Positions 26,301 through 34,058 of a stretch of DNA of 49,669 nucleotides are shown here, in pieces. The stretch comes from CAADGL01 sp964643885. Lineage in GTDB: Bacteria > Planctomycetota > Phycisphaerae > UBA1845 > Fen-1342. How positions within the stretch are numbered: the stretch's first letter is position 1; every line of letters starts with the position of its first letter. The DNA is taken from assembly GCA_964643885.1 (NCBI GenBank), contig CAZXUI010000025.1, positions 1 through 49,669 on the forward strand, read 5' to 3'. The translations under genes and the position numbers were made by a program. A model generated the notes under the pieces. The model made no database searches and had not been told where the DNA came from. It was given only the letters and a program-made list of their open reading frames with translations.

Positions 26301-26899
26301 CGGAGGGGATCGAGGTGAACTTCGCCGGCGAGGGTGAATGGCAGATCACGCTGGATGTGTTCCGCGATCTGGGGTTGGCGTTCGCGGGGGCGCTGGTCGG
26401 CATCTACATTCTGCTCGTCACGCAGACGGGCTCGTTCGTGATTCCGCTGGTGGTGATGCTGGCGATTCCGCTCACGGTGCTGGGGATCATGCCGGGGTTC
26501 TGGCTGCTGAATGCGGTTGCGGGCGGGCAGGTGGGGGCCTACGCGGATCCCGTCTTCTTCACGGCCACCGGCATGATCGGCATGATTGCGCTGGCGGGCA
26601 TCGTGACGCGCGACTCGATTATCCTGGTGGACTTCATTCACCTGTCGCTGGCGCGCGGGCGGACGCTGTTCGAGGCGATCATGGAGAGCCGCGTCGTGCG
26701 GCTGCGGCCGATCCTGCTGACGGCGGGCGCGGCGATGCTCGGTGCCGCGCCGATCACGATCGATCCGATCTTCTCGGGGCTGGCGTGGGCGCTGATCTTC
26801 GGTCTGCTGGCGTCGACGATCTTCACGCTGTTCGTGATTCCGGTGGCGTACTGGCTGCTGTACGAGCACCGCCCGGGACACGGGCTGGCGGAGGGTTGA
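23315..26899 (+). CDS. RND multidrug/solute efflux permease
   Basis: A 1194-residue inner-membrane proton-driven pump of the AcrB-like RND superfamily. TM1 (about 22-42) is followed by a periplasmic porter domain with FPGHSAAEVEQLVATPLEK. A central membrane block (about 400-560) includes TINRVTLFAMILSLGLLVDD, where Asp residues serve proton relay. A second porter domain follows, then a final membrane block (about 1010-1190, VFRDLGLAFAGALVGIYILL onward). It is about 130 residues longer than typical pumps, with extra sequence before the last membrane block (26150-26340). It is translationally coupled to the adaptor. The substrate is unknown. Confidence 0.92.
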   Translation: MSAPPNPVEQHGLTNAIVRKFLHSDLSLVLIVLAAALGIAALLVTPREEDPQIVVPMADVFVDFPGHSAAEVEQLVATPLEKLLYQIDGVEHVYSISREDQAVITVRYYVGQDRERSLVKLYKRIDENVDIVPPGVTGWVVKPVEIDDVPIVTLTLRPRDEAAGTAAVDEYALRRVAEELVERLAAVRNVSRAYVVGGQPRRVQVYLDTQRMAGFGVSPLQIQRAIAAANVTRRAGEFTRDDSVLAVEVGEAFSSARELEELVVGVTDQRPVLLKDVARIVDGPGEVESYVRHGWGAARDFERHPGELGWVVGSAHSTPNGQHAGVDARGSSGTRFAAAGLPPSCSAVTIAIAKKKGTNAVWVAQSVLSLAERLVGEVVPDDMQLVVTRNAGLVADHKVNELIEALGVAIVIVIALLTIGLGWRAALVVALAVPVVFGLTLAVNYLFGYTINRVTLFAMILSLGLLVDDPIVDVENIARHFHLRRRATRRIVLEAVAEIRPPLITATLAVIVSFLPMFFITGMMGPYMAPMALNVPVAMLMSMVVAFTITPWLAYHVLRGSYKTAAAGHTEPGGALPDGVLPHDATQEDLDELKRSRLYRLFYPLMAPLITSRLRAWLFMAAIALLTLAAVSLAALRAVPLKMLPFDNKNELLLVLDFDEGTTLERSDACVREIERYVARQPEVRDYTSYVGLASPMDFNGMVRHYYLRRGPHVAEVRLSLVGKKNRAMQSHAIGLRMRDDLTQIARRSGCNLKLVEIPPGPPVISTIVAEVSGRPDHGYGDLIAAAATVRARLEAEPGVVDVDDSLEAARTKLTFVTDKEKAALAGVSVEQIADTVRTALAGQTVGLVHDEGERSPLRIELRLPRAARSSADDLARLSVAGWDGVLVPLAELGRWESTRVDQAIYHKDLRPVVYVFGETAGRAPAECIVDIIADRAQGKTQSSDAWLYNTALPWSLPAVQAKWDVGSGWIEDAEGRSEGWRSYVLNGGGVRWWTPEGIEVNFAGEGEWQITLDVFRDLGLAFAGALVGIYILLVTQTGSFVIPLVVMLAIPLTVLGIMPGFWLLNAVAGGQVGAYADPVFFTATGMIGMIALAGIVTRDSIILVDFIHLSLARGRTLFEAIMESRVVRLRPILLTAGAAMLGAAPITIDPIFSGLAWALIFGLLASTIFTLFVIPVAYWLLYEHRPGHGLAEG

Positions 26900-27077
26900 G
26901 CGCAGAGGCGGAGGTCTTAGGGGATTGGGGGCAATGCGCCGCCACACAGAGAGCGGCTGCGGGCACTTTTTCGCGCGTCGAGTGCGGCTTGGGGAGCGAA
27001 ATACCTGTGCTGGAAGCGGAGTTCGGACGGCGGGGCGCGCCCTCGGCGTGGGGGATCGGTCAGCGCTGCTCCGAGAA

Positions 27078-27343
27078 TGAGGGACCGGTTTCCTCAACAT
27101 TGGGGGACCGGCCTCCGCAACATTGGGGGACCGGCCTCCTCAACATTGGGGGACCGGCCTCTGGCCGGTCACTGGGCGACAGGTTTCCTTAGTATTGGGG
27201 GACCGGTCTCTGACCGGTCACCGGGCGACAGGTCTCCTTAGTATTGGGGGACCGGTCTCTGACCGGTCACCGGGCGACAGGTCTCCTTAGTATTGGGGGA
27301 CCGGTCTCTGACCGGTCACCGGGCGACAGGTCTCCGACCTGTC
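27078..27343. repeat. Nested tandem array: three 23-bp then three 49-bp units
   Basis: Units at 27078, 27101 and 27124 are 23 bp, each a TGGGGGACCGG-type head plus CTCAACAT. Units at 27147, 27196 and 27245 are 49 bp, starting with the same head but continuing through GACCGGTC-TCT-GACCGGTC, then GGGCGACAGG and a CTTAGTAT end. A seventh, partial unit from 27294 runs into the hairpin GACAGGTC-TCC-GACCTGTC (27325-27343). The second and third 49-bp units are identical. No spacers exist, so it is not CRISPR. Confidence 0.9.
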
Positions 27344-27511
27344 GCTCGCTTGCCCGTCAGGGCTCACGACCGTAGCCGGTGGCTTGAGCCACCGGAAAGG
27401 TCGTCCTCTTACGTCGTCCGTGGGGCCTTCGGCTCGAATCACAGCACCAGAGGGCAAAACCCGCACCGCATGCTCATCCAAAAGGGCGAACGGTCCGATC
27501 GTGTGGTCCTG

Positions 27512-27790
27512 GTGCGAGCTTCCCATCTCGCACCCGATGAGCAGTTCGAGAAGTGCCAGTCCCTCAGAGCGCGCCACGCTTATCAAAGAGTGCCCGGTCC
27601 CTTGGGAAGTGTGGCACCGGCTTATAGCCGGTGCACTGTTCCGCGGCTGCGAAGTCGAGGTACGGCAACGATCCTCTTTGCAGCCGCTGCCGCGAAGTCG
27701 AGGTACGGCAAAGATTCTCTTTGCCGCCGCCTTGCGACTGGGCGACCGGCCTCTGGCCGGCCGCCGTCCGGCCGCGGAGCGGCCGAGGGC
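27512..27790. repeat. Inverted copy of L1 block
   Basis: Reverse complement of this segment aligns to window positions 1-283. It includes hairpin 27614-27634 (arms GCACCGGCT / AGCCGGTGC, loop TAT) and two GTCGAGGTACGGCAA words. With L1 it forms a long inverted repeat 27 kb apart, which could support inversion of the intervening DNA. Confidence 0.85.
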
Positions 27791-28004
27791 GCTGGCCACG
27801 GGTGAAGCGAGTCCGCCGCCAGGCGGACGAGCGCAACCCGTGGGTCGCGTCGCTCCCCGCTTTCGTATCTCTCGGGGCCTGCGTCTTGGATCACAGCACA
27901 AAAGGGGCAATCCCACGCCGCGCGGGTCTCCGAGATGGCGATCGTCCCGATCATGCGGTCCTGATCATGCGGCCCGGATGCACGCGAGCATTGTCAACGG
28001 TCCC

Positions 28005-28085
28005 CTAGGGAATCAAGGGGCCGGCGGTGACGGGCTTCGTCCGCTGGCCGGGGGTAGTCGCCGGCGGGCGGCGCGGGGGGCGCTG
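28005..28085. repeat. Inverted copy of the 37126-37210 block
   Basis: Read in reverse it gives CGCCGGCGACTACCCCCGG and the block ending CCCCTTGATTCCCTAG, as at 37126-37210. There the same bases encode the end of a protein; here they are non-coding, just beyond the CX4CH gene stop. Confidence 0.8.
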
Positions 28086-28146
28086 GGTGTCGGGGATGCC
28101 GGCGATCCAGGCGACGGCACCGCTCTTGACTCTGGCGCGATTGCGT

Positions 28147-29427
28147 CTACGGCCGCTCCGCCGGCCGCTCCGCCGGCCGCGTCGCCGGTCGGGCCGGCGG
28201 GTTGTCACCCGGCGCGGGTTCACCCAGGTCGAGCTGCGGCTCGGTCGCCAGCGGCGCGAGCTTCAGCCACGCGGGATACTCGTATTCCAGCCCGTAATCC
28301 GGCCGGGGCACACGCAGCGACGCAATCCAGTCGAGCACCGCCTGGTAGTTCGGGTCGCGCCGGTTGCGCAGCACAGGCGTCAGCCGGCCGCGCGCCACGG
28401 GCGGATGGCCGACGACCGATTCGCTCGCCGGCAGCATGAAGCTCAGCAGCGCACTGCGCTCCGGCAGCGAGCGGTCCAGCAGCGGGCCCGCGGCCGTATC
28501 TGCCCGCTCGAGCAGCGCGAAGGTCGTGTAGACGAATTCGTCGCTGGTCTGCTGGCCGCGCGGAAAGCGGAACCCGTCGGCCGCCGCGCCGCCGTGGCAG
28601 CCGGAGCGGGCACAGCCGCGCACCAGCAACGGCACGACGCGCTTGCGGAACGTGTCGAAAGTCTGCGGATCGCCGCGCACCTCGATCTGATCGGCCAGCC
28701 GCAGCCCGGTCGTCTGGACGATCAGTTGCAGCTTCTCGTGCGGCCGGCCGCGGTCGAGCGTGTCCTCCCAGTCCGGCGGCAGCGTGTCGGCGATGGGGCC
28801 GACCTCGCGGCGGACGAGCTGCTCGATGGTCGGCTCGCCGCGCTTGTTGGCGAAGCGAACCAGCAGCACCTCGGCCGGCCCGTCGAGCCGGATTTCGGCC
28901 ATGCGCAGGCGGTTGATGTCGCGGGCGGAGATGGGTGGCGGAATCTCGATCCGGTCCTCTTCGGCGTCGCGGCCGCCCGGCTCGCCGCGCGCGGCCGCGG
29001 CCTGCTCGGCGAGCTTCTTGCGGGCCTCGTCCAGCAGCAGGCGGGCGTTCACGTGGTTGGGATCGAGGGCGAGGATGAAGTTGCACTGAATGCGGACCAG
29101 GTCGTAGCGCTGCTTGTCGCGGGCCCACATCGCCAGGTCGAAATGGCCGGCGATGTCGTTGGCAGGAATCTGCCCGGCGCGGTGAGCGTACTCGGCGTCG
29201 ACGGACATGGGCGTGGGGATGTACTCGATCCGGTCGACGCGGTCGCGGTCGATCCGCGTCTCGCCCGCTGCGTTGCGCAGGACGATGTACGACTCGGCCT
29301 CGACCACGTCGCCGCGCAGACGCGTCCCGTCTTTCAGGATGACGTCCGCCAGCTCCGCGGCGACGCCCGCGGCGAGGACGCAGGTGACGATGACCAGCCA
29401 GCAGAGGCGGCGCTGCGATGGGCTCAT
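28147..29427 (-). CDS. Exported cytochrome-like protein with CX4CH motif
   Basis: A 426-residue exported protein. After a signal segment (LVIVTCVLAAGVAA) comes a short strand domain ADVILKDGTRLRGDVVEAES that is common at the start of planctomycete proteins. A middle region has TPR-like character (QCNFILALDPNHVNARLLLD). A domain near 270-400 holds VVPLLVRGCARSGCHGG, a C-x4-C-H heme-attachment-like motif, and LLDRSLPERSALLSFMLP, as in planctomycete cytochrome c (PSCyt-type) proteins. The Pro/Arg-rich tail RPAERPAERP is low-complexity. The start MSPSQRR follows GGGAG. It lies 91 bp downstream of thyX on the same strand. Heme binding is inferred, not certain, because the spacing is unusual. Confidence 0.65.
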   Translation of the reverse strand: MSPSQRRLCWLVIVTCVLAAGVAAELADVILKDGTRLRGDVVEAESYIVLRNAAGETRIDRDRVDRIEYIPTPMSVDAEYAHRAGQIPANDIAGHFDLAMWARDKQRYDLVRIQCNFILALDPNHVNARLLLDEARKKLAEQAAAARGEPGGRDAEEDRIEIPPPISARDINRLRMAEIRLDGPAEVLLVRFANKRGEPTIEQLVRREVGPIADTLPPDWEDTLDRGRPHEKLQLIVQTTGLRLADQIEVRGDPQTFDTFRKRVVPLLVRGCARSGCHGGAAADGFRFPRGQQTSDEFVYTTFALLERADTAAGPLLDRSLPERSALLSFMLPASESVVGHPPVARGRLTPVLRNRRDPNYQAVLDWIASLRVPRPDYGLEYEYPAWLKLAPLATEPQLDLGEPAPGDNPPARPATRPAERPAERP

Positions 29428-29518
29428 CTCCGGCTCCCGTTCAGACTGTGCGACGAAGCGCACGCTCCCGGCTCGCGGGGGCCCGCCGGCCCCCTGCGAT
29501 CGATCGTACGGCCGGCCG

Positions 29519-30289
29519 TCAGACCTTGCGATGCTCCGTCACGGCCACCTCGCTCCCGTCCGGCAGGCGCTCAATGCGATAATCGCCGAAGAGGTTCGGC
29601 GATTCGGCCTGAAGCATGCGCAGGATGCGGATCGCCACGTCGCGAATCTCGGTCTCGGCGTGCTCGTTGGCCCGCAGCTCGATGAAATGCCGCCAGGCGC
29701 GGGCGTTGGCCGTGACGAAGATCTTCGTCTCGGTGGCGTTGGGCAGGACGCTGCGGGCGGCCTGCCGGGCGAGCTTGCGGCGAAGCGTGGCGGACGGCTC
29801 GCCGGCGAACGTGCGGGCCAGCCCTTCGACCAGGCGGATGTACGCCTCGTGCGACTGGCGCACAGATTCGAGCCAGATCGTGTGCAGCTCCGGGTCGGCG
29901 GCGATGCAGTCGGGCTCGACGAAATCGGATTCGCTCTCGTCCACGTAGCGCTGCGAAAGCTGCGAATAGCCGAATCCGGCCCGGTGGCGGATCAACTCGT
30001 GCGTAAACGAGCGCGAGACGCCCGTAATCAAGAAGCTCCAGACGGCGTGCTCGAGCACGGAGCCGTGCTGGACGCTGATGATGTTGTGCAGGTACTCCTG
30101 GTTGGTCTTGCGGCCCTTGCCAAAGGACATATAGCAGACCCGCCCGGCCATCTCGCAGAGCGCCTCGGCCCCGACGCCGGTGTCGGTCTGCCACGTGAGC
30201 TGATGGTCGGCCAGGAAGCGGTCGACCTCGGCGGTGTTGGTCGTCTGACGGCTGACCAGATAGATACGGGGCTCTCGGACGATCTTCAC
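29519..30289 (-). CDS. thyX: FAD-dependent thymidylate synthase ThyX
   Basis: This enzyme makes dTMP from dUMP using methylene-tetrahydrofolate and FADH2, replacing ThyA. The 256-residue protein has the ThyX landmarks SVLEHAVWSFLITGVSRSFT, HELIRHR and SQLSQRYVDE, plus NATETKIFVTANARAWRHFI and ELRANEHAETEIRDVA near the end. The signature reads RHR-AGFGYSQL-S, eight residues between RHR and S rather than the canonical seven. The GTG start follows AGGGAGG with good spacing; the much longer frame upstream is not homologous and is rejected. Confidence 0.93.
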   Translation of the reverse strand: MKIVREPRIYLVSRQTTNTAEVDRFLADHQLTWQTDTGVGAEALCEMAGRVCYMSFGKGRKTNQEYLHNIISVQHGSVLEHAVWSFLITGVSRSFTHELIRHRAGFGYSQLSQRYVDESESDFVEPDCIAADPELHTIWLESVRQSHEAYIRLVEGLARTFAGEPSATLRRKLARQAARSVLPNATETKIFVTANARAWRHFIELRANEHAETEIRDVAIRILRMLQAESPNLFGDYRIERLPDGSEVAVTEHRKV

Positions 30290-30418
30290 GCGCGACACCT
30301 CCCTGCGCGGATTGTAGTGGGCGGCGCCGCGTCGCGGTACCGCGCGGGGACCTGATCGCGCGACCTCCGAGCCGGGCCCGGCTTGCTTTTCGGCCGGTGC
30401 GGTCGACAATGCCCGGCC

Positions 30419-31843
30419 ATGTGGGATCTTGCGCGACGAAGCCGCACCGGGTGCGGGTGGCTCCGGGCTGCGAGCGCGGCGGTGGTGCTGCTCGCGGCCG
30501 CGGGAACGAGCCACGGGCAGCACGTCTCCCGTTACCGGTTCGAGCCGGGCGAGCGGGTGATCTACGATCATCGCACGCGGAGCCGGCCACTCGAAGATGG
30601 CCAGGGCGGCCGGGGCGGCGAAATCAGTGCGCAGCAGGTGGACCTGTGGTGCCTCGATAAGGAGCCGGCCGGCTGGCTGATGCTGCTCGAATGCGTCAGC
30701 GTCACCACCGACGGCGGGCGGAGCGGCAGCGAGGGCCTGCTCTTTCAGATCGACCCGCGCGGAGTCGTGACCATTCCCGATGCGTCCCAGGCGGACTACC
30801 CGGACCTGGCGCACCTCTTCGAGCTCTGGCCCGAGCTGCGGCCGGCCATCTCGGCCGCCGAAACGTGGCAGACCGCGGCCGACCTGCTCGGCCGCGGCCT
30901 GCGTTGCGAGCCGCTGGGCGACTCAGACTCGGGCGGCGAGGATCGTGCGGCCGGCACGGATGGCGCCGGCGACACGATCGCGGGCGACGGGTTCGCGTTC
31001 GAGCTGGTCGATGTCGCGGGAATCGCGGAATTGCTCGGTCAGAGCGACCGCGGGCGCTTCTGGTTCGACGCCGCGCGCGGCCTGACGGGCCGCGTCGAGT
31101 GTGTTCGCATCGACCGGTCGGCCGGCACGGAGACGCGCTGTCTCGGCCGCGTGCTCGAGCGGCGGCAGCATGACGCCGTCTGGCTCAAGCGGCGACAGGA
31201 CGAGGCCGGGCGATACCTTCGCAACCTGGCCCGCGAGCAGCGGCTGATGGACGAGGTCGTCACGCGGCCGGCGGAGCTGGAGCAGATTCTCGACCGGCTG
31301 CGGCGGCTGTGGCGTGACTATGTGTATGAGCTTCGTAACGAGTCGGATTCGCCCTTTTCGCGGCTGGCGCGGACGCGCCTGAAGCGGGTTGAGGCGCGGA
31401 TCGGGCAGCTCCGCCTGCGGGCGCAGATGGCCGAGGCGCTGCTCGGCCGCGTGGCGGCGCAGTGGTCCCTGCAGGATGCGGCCGGCCGGACCGTGCTCAG
31501 CGAGAAGCTGCGCGACCGTGTGAGCATCGAGTGTTTCTGGCGCAGCGACTCGCTCGAGAGCCTGCGGATGATGGCGACGCTGCGGCGGCTGAGCGAGAAG
31601 GTCGCGGCGGATGACCTGCGGATCGTCTGCATCAACCTGGACGACGACATCGTCCGGGCGCGGCGGGCGGTGGAGCTGTGCGGCGCGGGGCTGACGCACG
31701 TGCTGGGCGGCGCGCCGGTGGGCGAGCGCCCGCCCGAGGAACTGCCGCTGCTGCGCGTGCTGGACCGCTCCAGCCGCATCCGCCGCGTCGTCATCGGCTG
31801 GCGCCCCTCGCTGCTCGAGGAGATCGTGCCGCTGATCGATTGA
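30419..31843 (+). CDS. Exported protein with CxxC-less thioredoxin-like C-terminus
   Basis: A 474-residue exported protein. A signal peptide (about 10-32, ending TSHGQH) is followed by a beta-rich domain of some 230 residues and a helical linker rich in Arg/Glu (about 245-340). A thioredoxin/TlpA-like domain occupies the end: SLQDAAGRTVLSEKL, RVSIECFWRSDSLESLRMM, DDLRIVCINLDDDI and the final strand PLLRVLDRSSRIRRVVIGW. The usual W-C-x-x-C is replaced by WRSDSLES, so disulfide chemistry is not expected. The ATG at 30419 is preferred to a GTG 36 bp upstream, but no clear ribosome-binding site is seen. It heads an apparent operon with the DUF1571 and ribD genes. Confidence 0.65.
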   Translation: MWDLARRSRTGCGWLRAASAAVVLLAAAGTSHGQHVSRYRFEPGERVIYDHRTRSRPLEDGQGGRGGEISAQQVDLWCLDKEPAGWLMLLECVSVTTDGGRSGSEGLLFQIDPRGVVTIPDASQADYPDLAHLFELWPELRPAISAAETWQTAADLLGRGLRCEPLGDSDSGGEDRAAGTDGAGDTIAGDGFAFELVDVAGIAELLGQSDRGRFWFDAARGLTGRVECVRIDRSAGTETRCLGRVLERRQHDAVWLKRRQDEAGRYLRNLAREQRLMDEVVTRPAELEQILDRLRRLWRDYVYELRNESDSPFSRLARTRLKRVEARIGQLRLRAQMAEALLGRVAAQWSLQDAAGRTVLSEKLRDRVSIECFWRSDSLESLRMMATLRRLSEKVAADDLRIVCINLDDDIVRARRAVELCGAGLTHVLGGAPVGERPPEELPLLRVLDRSSRIRRVVIGWRPSLLEEIVPLID

Positions 31844-31877
31844 GCCGGCCGCGGGGGAAGAACGAGGTTTCCGTCGC

Positions 31878-32750
31878 ATGCGCCGTCGGGCAGAGATCGT
31901 AGCGTATCACGCGGCCGGGCGCTTCGCCGTGCTCGCCGCGCTGCTGATCCTCGCCCCGGCCGGCTGCGCGGAGCGGGCCGAGATCACGGCCGGGGCACGC
32001 GAGGTGGAGCTGCTCCGGCCGGCGGAGATCGACGCGCGGGCCGAGCGCGTCCGCCGCGATCCGCTGGGCTACGTGCAGCACGTCGCGGCCAGGACGCGCG
32101 AGCTGAAGCAGTACACGCTCGTGCTGACGCGGCAGGAGCGGCGCGGCATGTTCGACATGCTGTATGGCCCGGAGCGGATCGCCTGCTGGTTCCGCCGCGA
32201 GCCGTTCTCGGTGCGGATGAAGTGGCTCGATGAGGACGTCAAGTACGGCGAGAGCACCTATGTCGCCGGCCGCTGGAACGACCGGGTCCGCTTCGTGCCG
32301 CGCTATGGCCTGTTCGGTCTGCCGCCGGCCGTCGTCTCCGTCAGCTTGCAGACGCCGGTCACCTGGGGCGAGACGCGCTTTCCCGTCACCGGCTTCGGGC
32401 TCGAGCGGCTGATGGAGCAGACGCTGGAGTCGATCGCGAACTCCGGCGACGAGTACATTCTCCGCTATCTCGGCATTACGACGTTCGGCGACTCCGCCGA
32501 CCCCGTGCATCATCTGCGCTTCGAGTTTCCGCCCAGCCCGGGCGAGCCGTCGGTTCAGGAGCTGTTCGTCGACGTGCGCACGGACCTGCCGCGCGGCACG
32601 CTGCTCAAGGAGCCGTCGGGCCGGCTGGAGGCGGCCTATATCTATGAAGACCTGGACACGAGTGTGTCGCTGACGGATGAGGATTTCGAGCTGGAGTGGG
32701 TGCGGCAGCGGCGGCGCGAGCATCCGGTGCAAGCGGCCGAGGACTCGTAG
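31878..32750 (+). CDS. DUF1571 lipoprotein
   Basis: A 290-residue lipoprotein of the DUF1571 family, frequent in planctomycetes and of unknown function. A lipobox LAPAGC is at about 25-30. The family core runs LKQYTLVLTRQERRG, RIACWFRREPFSVRMKWL, VKYGESTYVAGRWN and RYGLFGLPPAVVSVSL, then a long beta region ending LDTSVSLTDEDFELEW. GAGG lies 9 nt before the ATG. It begins 34 bp after the thioredoxin-like gene and ends immediately before the ribD GTG, so co-transcription is likely. The fold resembles outer-membrane lipoprotein carriers, which is an inference. Confidence 0.85.
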   Translation: MRRRAEIVAYHAAGRFAVLAALLILAPAGCAERAEITAGAREVELLRPAEIDARAERVRRDPLGYVQHVAARTRELKQYTLVLTRQERRGMFDMLYGPERIACWFRREPFSVRMKWLDEDVKYGESTYVAGRWNDRVRFVPRYGLFGLPPAVVSVSLQTPVTWGETRFPVTGFGLERLMEQTLESIANSGDEYILRYLGITTFGDSADPVHHLRFEFPPSPGEPSVQELFVDVRTDLPRGTLLKEPSGRLEAAYIYEDLDTSVSLTDEDFELEWVRQRRREHPVQAAEDS

Positions 32751-34016
32751 GTGAGGCGCAGCACGGTGGCCGGGCAGCGGGCGGAGACCGCGGATCGCGA
32801 GATGATGCAGCGGGCGCTGCGGCTGGCGGCGCGGGCGCAGGGCTATGTCGAGCCGAATCCGATGGTCGGCTGCGTGCTGGTTCGCGCGGGGCGAATCGTC
32901 GGCGAGGGCTACCACCGCCGCTTCGGCGGCCCGCACGCAGAGGTGCATGCACTGCGGCAGGCCGGCGCGGCCGCACGCGGCGCGACCGCCTACGTGACGC
33001 TCGAGCCCTGCTGCCATCACGGCAAGACGCCGCCGTGCGTCGACGCGCTGCTTGCGGCCGGCGTGAAGCGCGTCGTGGCGGCGATGCGCGATCCGAATCC
33101 GGCCGTCCGCGGGCGCGGCTTCCGGGTGCTGCGGGCGGCGGGTGTGCAGGTGGAGATCGGGCTGCTCGAGGCGGAGGCGCTTCGGCTGACGGCCCCGTTC
33201 TGCAAGATCATTCGAACGCGGCGGCCGTGGGTGCTTCTCAAGTGGGCCCAGAGCGTCGACGGGCGCATCGCGACGCGTGCGGGCGATTCGCGCTGGATCA
33301 GCGACGAGGCCGCGCGGCGGCATGCGCACGCGGTTCGCGGGCGCGTCGATGCGGTCATCGTCGGTGTCGGGACGGTGCTGGCCGATGACCCCCTGCTGAC
33401 GTGCCGGTTGGCGCCGGCGCGGCGCGTGGCGACGCGGGTCATCCTCGATACGCATCTTCGCACGCCGGCCGATGCGGCCGTCGTTCGCACGGCGCGCGAC
33501 GTGCCGACGCTCGTGCTGTGCGGACGGGCGGCCGCCACGCGGCGGGCTGTGGCGGCGCGGCGGCGCGCGCTGGAGCGGGCGGGGTGCGAGGTGGTCGCGC
33601 TTCGCGACAGCGGTGAGCAGAAGCGCCGCGGGTCGCATGGGCAAGCGCAGCGTGCCCGTAATCGGGGGGGGCATGGGCAAGCGCAGCTTGCCCGTGAGCG
33701 CGACGCAGTGAGCCTGGGCGACGCGCTGGATGAGCTCGGCCGGCGCCAGATGACGAACGTGCTGGTCGAGGGCGGCGCGAGCGTGATCGGCGCCATGCTG
33801 GATGAGCAGTTGGCCGACGAGCTGCACGTCTACATCGGCCGCGTCCTGATCGGCGGCCAGGACGCGCTCGCCGCAGTCGGCGGCGTCGGCCCGGCCCGCG
33901 TGGCCGAGGCGTTGCGCCTGCCGGCCGACGCGCGCATCCGGCCGCTGGGCAGCGGCTGGCTGATGCAGGCTGCGTTCAGTGCGGCCCGCTACCTTGGCAG
34001 CTGTGGCACCGGCTAA
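32751..34016 (+). CDS. ribD: Bifunctional riboflavin deaminase/reductase RibD with repeat inserts
   Basis: RibD carries out deamination and side-chain reduction of the pyrimidine intermediate in riboflavin synthesis. The deaminase domain (about 15-145) shows the zinc site: HAEVHAL and PCCHHGKTPPC. The reductase domain (about 155-415) shows PWVLLKWAQSVDGRIATRAG, SRWISDEAARRHAH, VIVGVGTVLADDP and VLVEGGASVIGAML. At 421 residues it is longer than many relatives. About 20-25 residues (roughly 295-316) come from two in-frame hairpin repeats, and the last residues (CGTG) and the stop sit in another repeat word. The GTG start abuts the DUF1571 stop. Catalytic motifs are intact, so it should be functional. 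Confidence 0.92.
   Translation: MRRSTVAGQRAETADREMMQRALRLAARAQGYVEPNPMVGCVLVRAGRIVGEGYHRRFGGPHAEVHALRQAGAAARGATAYVTLEPCCHHGKTPPCVDALLAAGVKRVVAAMRDPNPAVRGRGFRVLRAAGVQVEIGLLEAEALRLTAPFCKIIRTRRPWVLLKWAQSVDGRIATRAGDSRWISDEAARRHAHAVRGRVDAVIVGVGTVLADDPLLTCRLAPARRVATRVILDTHLRTPADAAVVRTARDVPTLVLCGRAAATRRAVAARRRALERAGCEVVALRDSGEQKRRGSHGQAQRARNRGGHGQAQLARERDAVSLGDALDELGRRQMTNVLVEGGASVIGAMLDEQLADELHVYIGRVLIGGQDALAAVGGVGPARVAEALRLPADARIRPLGSGWLMQAAFSAARYLGSCGTG
33635..33696. repeat. Two in-frame hairpin repeats inside ribD
   Basis: Two GCATGGGCAAGCGCAGC copies begin at 33635 and 33671, 36 bp apart, so the reading frame is kept. The second holds a perfect stem GGGCAAGC-GCA-GCTTGCCC (33675-33693); the first has one mismatch. 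The same hairpin occurs outside genes at 37458-37476 and, degraded, near 315-335. The encoded peptide repeats HGQAQ-ARNR / HGQAQLARER. Confidence 0.9.
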
Positions 34017-34058
34017 CGCCGACCGCATCCGAAGTGGCGCGCTCCCTCGGAAAGTGTG

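Larger units (their letters stand above)
26900..28146. other. 1.25-kb intergenic repeat locus L2
   Basis: No supported gene lies between the convergent RND and CX4CH-protein genes. From left to right there is unique sequence to about 27040 and a block matching 37385-37435 in reverse. Then come the tandem array at 27078-27343, a CCGGTGGCT-TG-AGCCACCGG hairpin at 27376-27395, and the block inverted relative to L1 (27512-27790). A block inverted relative to 37229-37330 covers about 27744-27849, and one inverted relative to 37126-37210 covers 28005-28085. ORFs across it are repeat artefacts. Confidence 0.8.

Noticed and set aside
27078..27343. Possible CRISPR array
   Set aside because: The material between heads is itself repeated, so there are no unique spacers.
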